Assembly: GCA_964371745.1 (NCBI GenBank)
Contig: CAYJNS010000039.1
Location: forward strand, 1 to 9,387
DNA from: CAKOSP01 sp964371745
GTDB taxonomy: Bacteria > Bacillota_I > Bacilli_A > RF39 > UBA660
DNA length: 9,387 nt
Reading direction: 5' to 3'
Of this stretch, positions 5,164 through 9,387 are shown in pieces; within the stretch, counting starts at the first letter, position 1; each line of letters opens with the position of its first letter. The translations under genes and the position numbers were made by a program. The notes beneath the pieces were generated by a model. It was not told where the DNA came from. It did no database searches and saw only the letters and a program-made list of their open reading frames with translations.

Positions 5164-7369
5164 GAAATGTTCTTTCAATTACTTCTTTTTGTTGAAGTTT
5201 AGTTAATCTATTAAATCTTACTGCATAACCAGATACTCTTATAGTTAAAAGCGGATAATTATCAGGATTATTCATTGCATCAACTAAAGTATCTTTGTTT
5301 AATACATTTACATTTAAGTGATGTGCTCCTTGCGAAAAATAACCATCAAGTAATGTAACTAAGTTTTCTTTTTGAACTTCCATAGTTTTACCTAAAGATG
5401 TAGGAACTATTGAAAATGTATTAGAAATACCATCTTTACAACAATTTTCATATTCTAACTTAGCTACTGAGTTAAGAGACGCTATAGCGCCACTTTCATC
5501 ACGTTCATGCATAGGGTTAGCTCCTGGCGCAAAAGGAACTCCTTTTTTTCTTCCATCAGGTGTTGCTCCAGTTTTTTTACCATAAACTACATTTGATGTA
5601 ATAGTTAATACTGAAAGTGTTGCTTCAGCTTCTTTATAACATTTATGTTTTTTAAGTTCGCTACTTACTTTTTCAAGAACTTCTAAAGCTATATCATCTA
5701 CTTTATCATCATCATTTCCAAATTTAGGAAAGTCACCTTCAATTTTAAAGTCTATAGCTAAACCAGCTTCATCACGAACTGGAGTAACTTTAGCATGTTT
5801 TATCGCAGAGAGTGAGTCAGCCACTACCGAAAGACCAGCAACTCCATAAGCCATGTAACGGTGAACTTTAGAATCGTGTAATGCCATCATAGATGATTCA
5901 TATGCATATTTATCATGCATAAAATGAATTATATTCATAGCCTTAGCGTACGTTGCACATACTTTTTCAAGGACGCTAAAATAAGCTTCTTTTACTTTAT
6001 CATAATCAAGTACTTTTGAATCATCATGATAAAGCCCACTTAATACTAGCGCTCCACTTATTTCATCTACTCCACCATTTATTGCATATAACAAAGCTTT
6101 AGCGATGTTACATCTTGCTCCAAAAAATTGCATATCTTTACCAAGTCTCATTGCCGATACACAGCACGCTATTGCATAATCATCTCCATAAACAGGTCTC
6201 ATTATATCATCATTTTCATATTGAATAGAATCTGTTTTTATAGATATATATGAGCAGTATTTTTTAAATGTTTCCGGAAGTTTTTCACTCCATAAAATTG
6301 TCATATTAGGCTCTGGTGATGGTTTTAAATTAATAAGTGTGTGAAGTAGTCTATAACTAGTTTTAGTTACTAAACTATCACCACTTAAATTTATACCACC
6401 AATAGATGCAGTTACCCAAGTAGGATCTCCTGTAAATAGTTCATCATAATCAGGTGTTCTTAAATGTCTTACTAATCTAAGCTTAATAACAAACTGATCA
6501 ATTAACTCTTGAGCTTCTTTTTCAGTTATTTTTCCATTATTTAAATCATTTTCAATATATATATCTAAAAAGGCATCTACTCTACCTAAAGACATTGCAG
6601 CTCCATTATTTTGTTTAATCGCAGCTAAATATCCAAAATATAACCACTGAACAGCTTCTTTAGAATCTTTTGCTGGCTCACTTATATCAAAACCATAACT
6701 CTTAGCCATTAACTTAATTTCTTCTAAAGCTTTTATTTGTTCATGTATTTCTTCGCGTAATCTTATTAAATCATCATTCATCTCAAATGAAGTAAAATTT
6801 TTAAAATCTTCTTTTTTATCTTCAATTAATTTATCTATTCCATATAAAGCAACTCTTCGATAGTCCCCAATTATTCTACCTCTTCCATATGCATCAGGTA
6901 GTCCAGTTAAAAGACCCGCTTTTCTAGCTTTTAATATATCTTCATCATATGCAGAAAACACTCCATCGTTATGAGTTTTAACATACTTATCAAAAAAGTT
7001 TTCTTTTTCATTATCAAACTTATAACCACTTGCTTCCATCGCAGCCTTAGCGGTTCTTATACCACCACGAGGCTCATATATTCTATATAAAGGTTTATCT
7101 GTTTGAAGACCTACAATAACTTCATTTTCTTTATCAATATATCCTGCTTTAAATGAATTAATTCCACTTATATTTTCAGTATCAACACCTAATACTCCTT
7201 TTTTCAGTTCATCTTTTAATAACTTTTCATAAATTTCTATTAATTTATTAGTTTTATCAGTAGTACCTTCTAAAAAAGTTTCATCTCCATCATACTTCTT
7301 ATAATTTTTTTCGATAAAATTTTGGACGTTTATTTCATCACACCATTTACCTTCATTAAATTTTATCAT
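5150..7369 (-). CDS. pflB: Pyruvate formate-lyase (formate C-acetyltransferase)
   Basis: A full-length glycyl radical enzyme of 739 residues (the Escherichia coli enzyme has about 760). It converts pyruvate and CoA to acetyl-CoA and formate in the cytoplasm under anaerobic conditions. The adjacent catalytic cysteines are Cys402-Cys403 in YAIACCVSAM. The glycyl radical site is Gly714 in RVSGYAVRF, 25 residues before the C-terminus, as expected. Further family stretches include EPRGGIRTAKAA, GLPDAYGRGRIIGDYRRVALY and TGATPDGRKKG. The ATG start has AGAAGGTG (7375-7382) 5 nt upstream. It is the first gene of the leftward run and is followed by its activase with a 14-nt overlap. The gene looks less AT-biased than its neighbours, in keeping with high expression rather than transfer. 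No Rex-type operator was recognised upstream. Confidence 0.98.
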   Translation of the reverse strand: MIKFNEGKWCDEINVQNFIEKNYKKYDGDETFLEGTTDKTNKLIEIYEKLLKDELKKGVLGVDTENISGINSFKAGYIDKENEVIVGLQTDKPLYRIYEPRGGIRTAKAAMEASGYKFDNEKENFFDKYVKTHNDGVFSAYDEDILKARKAGLLTGLPDAYGRGRIIGDYRRVALYGIDKLIEDKKEDFKNFTSFEMNDDLIRLREEIHEQIKALEEIKLMAKSYGFDISEPAKDSKEAVQWLYFGYLAAIKQNNGAAMSLGRVDAFLDIYIENDLNNGKITEKEAQELIDQFVIKLRLVRHLRTPDYDELFTGDPTWVTASIGGINLSGDSLVTKTSYRLLHTLINLKPSPEPNMTILWSEKLPETFKKYCSYISIKTDSIQYENDDIMRPVYGDDYAIACCVSAMRLGKDMQFFGARCNIAKALLYAINGGVDEISGALVLSGLYHDDSKVLDYDKVKEAYFSVLEKVCATYAKAMNIIHFMHDKYAYESSMMALHDSKVHRYMAYGVAGLSVVADSLSAIKHAKVTPVRDEAGLAIDFKIEGDFPKFGNDDDKVDDIALEVLEKVSSELKKHKCYKEAEATLSVLTITSNVVYGKKTGATPDGRKKGVPFAPGANPMHERDESGAIASLNSVAKLEYENCCKDGISNTFSIVPTSLGKTMEVQKENLVTLLDGYFSQGAHHLNVNVLNKDTLVDAMNNPDNYPLLTIRVSGYAVRFNRLTKLQQKEVIERTFHEKF

Positions 7370-7390
7370 TACTTCACCTTCTTATAAATA

Positions 7391-7399
7391 ATTGTACCA
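7391..7399 (-). promoter_or_regulatory. Extended -10 promoter of the pflB run
   Basis: On the minus strand, TGG-TACAAT (hexamer 7391-7396), with no recognisable -35 at the 17-nt position (TATAAA there). Two A-runs on the minus strand (9 A at 7408-7416 and 7 A at 7422-7428) lie just upstream and could act as an UP-like element. The predicted start near 7384 leaves a leader of about 15 nt that carries AGAAGGTG. Confidence 0.5.
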
Positions 7400-7453
7400 C
7401 ACATTTGTTTTTTTTTATATATTTTTTTATATAAATTATATGTTTTTAGGCAT

Positions 7454-7482
7454 TTGAAAATGAAACAATTATATGTTATAGT
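7454..7482 (+). promoter_or_regulatory. Strong promoter of the predicted antisense RNA
   Basis: -35 TTGAAA (7454-7459), 17-nt spacer, extended -10 TGT-TATAGT (hexamer 7477-7482). One of the best promoter matches in the window. It points right, but no plus-strand protein gene follows, which implies a non-coding transcript starting near 7489. Confidence 0.65.
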
Positions 7483-7511
7483 GTATATGTAAACAGAAAC
7501 CTGCATACAAT

Positions 7512-7548
7512 AAAAAAAGGAAGTGCTTACTTGCTATGTTAAGTACTT
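7512..7548 (-). terminator. Minus-strand terminator ending the small-peptide mRNA
   Basis: On the minus strand, stem AAGTACTTA / TAAGCACTT (one mismatch-tolerant position that pairs as G-U only in the plus-strand RNA), followed by CC and seven T (7512-7518). It would stop transcripts from the 7595-7678 ORF before they reach pflB. The same DNA forms hairpin 1 of the plus-strand RNA, where no T-run follows. Confidence 0.5.
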
Positions 7549-7589
7549 ACCTAATTGGTGGTGCACTTAATTCGCTATGAATTAAGTGC
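7521..7589. repeat. Two related hairpins sharing a GCTATG loop
   Basis: The right half of hairpin 1 (TTGCTATGTTAAGTACTT) and that of hairpin 2 (TCGCTATGAATTAAGTGCTT) align with few differences, as if one arose from the other. Both show GCTATG in or at the loop and AAGT(A/G)CTT in the closing arm. The arms of one hairpin could therefore pair with those of the other, giving alternative folds. Confidence 0.4.
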
Positions 7590-7593
7590 TTTT
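7563..7593 (+). terminator. Terminator of the predicted antisense RNA
   Basis: Perfect 11-bp stem GCACTTAATTC / GAATTAAGTGC with loop GCTAT, followed by TTTT and an AT-rich run. On the minus strand the same hairpin has no T-run, so it terminates rightward transcription only. Confidence 0.75.
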
Positions 7594-7594
7594 A

Positions 7595-7678
7595 TTATAT
7601 ATTAAACATCATTTGAGAGGTTATTAACATAATGATAATAATGAATAACATACAGATAAATAAATCCTTTTTAGTCAT
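7595..7678 (-). CDS. 27-residue hydrophobic peptide, candidate type I toxin
   Basis: The ORF has 27 codons plus TAA. The peptide starts MTKKDLF, continues as one hydrophobic helix (about residues 6-20, ICMLFIIIIMLIT) and ends SQMMFNI. A positive N-terminus and a single membrane-spanning helix are typical of type I toxins such as Fst, TxpA and BsrG, which insert into the membrane. The ribosome binding site AAGGGAGGTTGAT, with GGGAGG at 7687-7692 and 8 nt before the ATG, is among the strongest in the window, which argues that this tiny ORF is translated. A predicted RNA on the other strand covers its 3' untranslated region. I found no convincing promoter for it in the 46 bp below the hairpin at 7725-7754. 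It has no sequence match that I recognise; a harmless small membrane peptide is the alternative. Confidence 0.6.
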   Translation of the reverse strand: MTKKDLFICMLFIIIIMLITSQMMFNI

Positions 7679-7724
7679 AAAATCAACCTCCCTTCTTTAT
7701 AAAAGTCAATACATTTTTAAATTT

Positions 7725-7754
7725 AAAACACCTATCAAAATTGATAAGTGTTTT
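7725..7754. terminator. Bidirectional hairpin terminator behind the valS-linked small gene
   Basis: A 13-bp stem with one wobble pair: AAAACACCTATCA / TGATAAGTGTTTT, loop AAAT (plus strand). On the minus strand it lies 4 nt after the stop codon of the 7759-8013 gene and its 3' arm ends in TTTT. On the plus strand it is followed by the T-rich AGTTTTATTTT and would stop any read-through of the small RNA. Confidence 0.7.
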
Positions 7755-7758
7755 AGTT

Positions 7759-8013
7759 TTATTTTATTAACAAATCAGCACAAATAGTTCGAGATTTATC
7801 GCTTACTCTTACTCTTGCTCCTCCGCCAAGATTTCCTTCAACTCTTGTATAGTGTGGATTAGGCGTTACTCCGTTTTCTATTTCTATTCTTTCTTTTTCT
7901 AAATTTTCTAATAAATAATCTATTTGCTCTTGATTATATAAAATATCAAGCTCAACCATTTCTTCCACGTTATTCATCTCTTCTAGGCTCATTTCATCAA
8001 TACTATTTTCCAT
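7759..8013 (-). CDS. Small two-part protein of unknown function, overlapping valS
   Basis: A protein of 84 residues. I do not recognise it. Residues 1-48 are strongly acidic and helix-prone (MSLEEMNNVEEMVELD, then a Leu/Glu/Lys-rich helix). From about residue 49 the character changes to a Gly- and Arg-containing, possibly beta-rich tail: NPHYTRVEGNLGGGARVRVS and DKSRTICADLLIK. The tail, with one Cys, looks more constrained than the head. There is no signal peptide or membrane helix. AAAGGAG (8020-8026) sits 6 nt before the ATG. The ATG lies 11 nt inside the end of valS, so translation is probably coupled and the gene shares the valS transcript, which would end at the hairpin 7725-7754. The acidic head and glycine-rich tail recall peptide precursors, but no modification or export gene is in view, so I do not make that call. 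Confidence 0.75.
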   Translation of the reverse strand: MENSIDEMSLEEMNNVEEMVELDILYNQEQIDYLLENLEKERIEIENGVTPNPHYTRVEGNLGGGARVRVSDKSRTICADLLIK

Positions 8014-9387
8014 TTTTTTCTCCTTTTAAATTATTTAATTCTTTTTTTTCTTTTTCAAGTGCTTCTTTTTCTTTTGCAACCAAATCACTTGGAGCTTTTT
8101 TTAAATAATTTTCATTATTTAAAAGACTTTCTCTTCTTTTAATTGAATTTTCTAAAGAAGATATTTGTTTTTCTTTTAAAAGAATATCTTCCTCTGTTTC
8201 TTCTTTTTCAAAATAAATATACATTTTATAATTTTTAGTAAATACATTATATGTTTTTATATCCATTTCTTCATTTATTAAATTATCTTTTAATTTTAAT
8301 ATATTTATTATTAAACTATAATCATTTTCTTTTTTAATAAATACTTTCATAGCGTTTGTTATTTTATTTTCAAGTTTTATATTTCTAAACTTTTTAATAA
8401 ACTCTATTTGCTCATCTATATCATTTGCTTCTTCAAAGATATATTTTTTATCATATATTGGATAACTTGTTTCAAGTAAGAATTTATCTTCTTTAACTGG
8501 AAGCATTCCATATATTTCTTCAGTAATAAAAGGAACAAAAGGATGAAGAAGTTTTAAGATTTTATCTAGTACATAAATAAGTACTGATTTAGTAGTTGAG
8601 TCACTTAAATTAAACTTACTCATTTCTATATAATTATCACAAAAGCTTTCCCATACAAAATTATATAAAGTAGATCCTGCTACATTAAAGTCATACTTTT
8701 CCATAGCTTTAGTAGTTTCTTTTATAACATTCATAAGTTTTGTTAAAATCCATTTATCTTTAGCTTCAAGATTTTCTAGAGTAATTTCTTTTAAGTCTTC
8801 TGTATTAATTAAAACATATCTTGATGCATTCCATAGTTTATTTAAAAAATTCCATGAAGATTTTACTTTATCTTCATCAAATCTAAGGTCCATTCCTGGA
8901 GCTGATGATGTAGTTAAAAATAATCTTAAAGCATCAGTTCCATGCTCCTTAATTACGTCCATTGGATCTACTCCATTACCTAAACTTTTAGACATTTTTC
9001 TTCCAGATTTATCCCTTATTAAACCATGAATAATACAATCTTTAAAAGGTCTTTTATTTGTAAAGTGTAATCCTTGAAAAGTCATACGATTAACCCAAAA
9101 AGGTATAATATCATATCCAGTAACTAAAACATTATTTGGATAATACTTTTGATAGTCTGCTGTATTTTCTGGGTAACCAAGTGTAGAAAACGGCCATAAC
9201 GCTGATGAGAACCAAGTGTCAAGTACATCTTCATCTTGATGCCATCCCTCATCCTTAGGTGGAGTTACCCCTACATATACTTCATCACCTTTATACCAAG
9301 CAGGAACTTGATGCCCCCACCATAATTGTCTTGATATACACCAATCATAAGTTATTTCCATCCAGTGATTCATTGTTTTTTCAAATC
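8003..9387 (-). CDS. valS: Valyl-tRNA synthetase, C-terminal half
   Basis: The visible part has 460 residues; the N-terminus lies beyond the right edge. The class I enzyme charges tRNA-Val with valine. The first visible codons encode FEKTMNHWMEITYDWCISRQ, followed by LWWGHQVPAWY, a segment typical of ValS. VLDTWFSSALWPFSTLGYP follows, then the signature KMSKS within GRKMSKSLGNGVDPMDV (KMSKS at 8984-8998). Next come the anticodon-binding helical domain and a C-terminal coiled coil of about 65 residues (KEKQISSLENSIKRRESLL; APSDLVAKEKEALEKEK), the tRNA-binding arm that sets ValS apart from IleS. The HIGH motif and most of the editing domain are outside the window. The stop is TAG, and the last 11 nt overlap the start of the 7759-8013 gene. 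Confidence 0.97.
   Translation of the reverse strand, partial: FEKTMNHWMEITYDWCISRQLWWGHQVPAWYKGDEVYVGVTPPKDEGWHQDEDVLDTWFSSALWPFSTLGYPENTADYQKYYPNNVLVTGYDIIPFWVNRMTFQGLHFTNKRPFKDCIIHGLIRDKSGRKMSKSLGNGVDPMDVIKEHGTDALRLFLTTSSAPGMDLRFDEDKVKSSWNFLNKLWNASRYVLINTEDLKEITLENLEAKDKWILTKLMNVIKETTKAMEKYDFNVAGSTLYNFVWESFCDNYIEMSKFNLSDSTTKSVLIYVLDKILKLLHPFVPFITEEIYGMLPVKEDKFLLETSYPIYDKKYIFEEANDIDEQIEFIKKFRNIKLENKITNAMKVFIKKENDYSLIINILKLKDNLINEEMDIKTYNVFTKNYKMYIYFEKEETEEDILLKEKQISSLENSIKRRESLLNNENYLKKAPSDLVAKEKEALEKEKKELNNLKGEKNGK

Larger units (their letters stand above)
7489..7593 (+). ncRNA. Predicted small RNA of about 105 nt, candidate antisense antitoxin
   Basis: The transcript is bounded by its own promoter (7454-7482) and by a perfect 11-bp hairpin followed by TTTT (7563-7593). 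An A-rich 5' stretch of about 30 nt is followed by hairpin 1 (7521-7548: AAGTGCTTA / TAAGTACTT, one G-U pair, 10-nt loop), a short linker and hairpin 2 (the terminator). It ends about at the stop codon of the small minus-strand ORF 7595-7678 and is fully complementary to the 3' untranslated part of that ORF's mRNA. It does not match any riboswitch or housekeeping RNA that I know (SRP RNA, 6S, T-box, ZTP and preQ1 were considered). The antitoxin role is inferred from arrangement alone; an orphan regulatory RNA is the main alternative. Confidence 0.55.

Noticed and set aside
7370..7500. Rex or FNR-type operator upstream of pflB
   Set aside because: No inverted repeat of the TTGTGA/TCACAA or TTGAT/ATCAA type was found in a suitable position; the stretch is mostly A/T runs.
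7537..7581. 14-codon plus-strand ORF (MLSTYLIGGALNSL) within the small RNA
   Set aside because: The nearest purine-rich site (AAAGGAAG) is about 15 nt away, the ORF is folded into both hairpins, and no gene follows for it to attenuate. Probably chance.
7489..7593. T-box or other riboswitch reading of the small RNA
   Set aside because: GGTGGTGCAC looks a little like the T-box motif, but the RNA is far too short for a T-box, lacks its other elements, and no plus-strand gene lies downstream to be controlled.
8003..9387. Isoleucyl-tRNA synthetase instead of valyl
   Set aside because: The FEKTMNHWME start, the GRKMSKSLGNGVDPMDV stretch and the C-terminal coiled coil fit ValS; IleS normally ends in a zinc-binding domain, absent here.

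Overview
The window is very AT-rich. It looks like chromosome of a low-GC Gram-positive bacterium of the Bacilli, possibly one of the uncultured, Mollicutes-like gut lineages with compact genomes. The reasons are the sirA-yneF pair (a Bacillus-type gene order), AGGAGG/AAGGTGAT-type ribosome binding sites, TTGACA/TATAAT-type promoters, short spacers, and terminators that overlap stop codons. Tryptophan is written TGG in all the genes read, so the standard code fits. No phage, insertion sequence, CRISPR array, rRNA or tRNA gene was seen.

Layout from the left. (1) Bases 1-262 hold the start of a minus-strand gene for a degenerate J-domain-like protein. (2) 337-1119 (minus) encodes a single-pass membrane protein with a long Glu/Lys-rich tail. 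It is divergent from 1241-2416 (plus), a membrane-anchored GH25 muramidase with Ig-like domains, whose promoter predicts a leaderless mRNA. (3) 2456-7369 is a six-gene minus-strand run, in transcription order: pflB (pyruvate formate-lyase), pflA (its radical-SAM activase), a soluble GGDEF diguanylate cyclase, a cyclophilin lipoprotein, sirA-like and yneF. It ends at a hairpin terminator that faces the terminator of the GH25 gene. (4) 7370-7758 has no long ORF but is not empty. (5) 7759-8013 encodes an 84-residue protein of unknown function that overlaps the end of valS. (6) 8003-9387 is the C-terminal half of valyl-tRNA synthetase.

The most interesting region is (4). It contains a strong plus-strand promoter, a predicted RNA of about 105 nt with two hairpins, and on the opposite strand a 27-codon ORF for a tiny hydrophobic peptide behind a near-consensus Shine-Dalgarno. 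The two transcripts would converge and overlap across the hairpins, each of which has a T-run on one strand only. This is the architecture of type I toxin-antitoxin loci such as txpA/RatA, bsrG/SR4 and fst (par). I propose it as a candidate new module; expression and toxicity cannot be judged from sequence.

Functionally, pflB-pflA point to anaerobic mixed-acid fermentation (pyruvate + CoA to acetyl-CoA + formate). The genes transcribed behind them link this locus to c-di-GMP signalling, extracytoplasmic protein folding and a SirA-like DnaA regulator. That link may be simple genome packing rather than a shared pathway.
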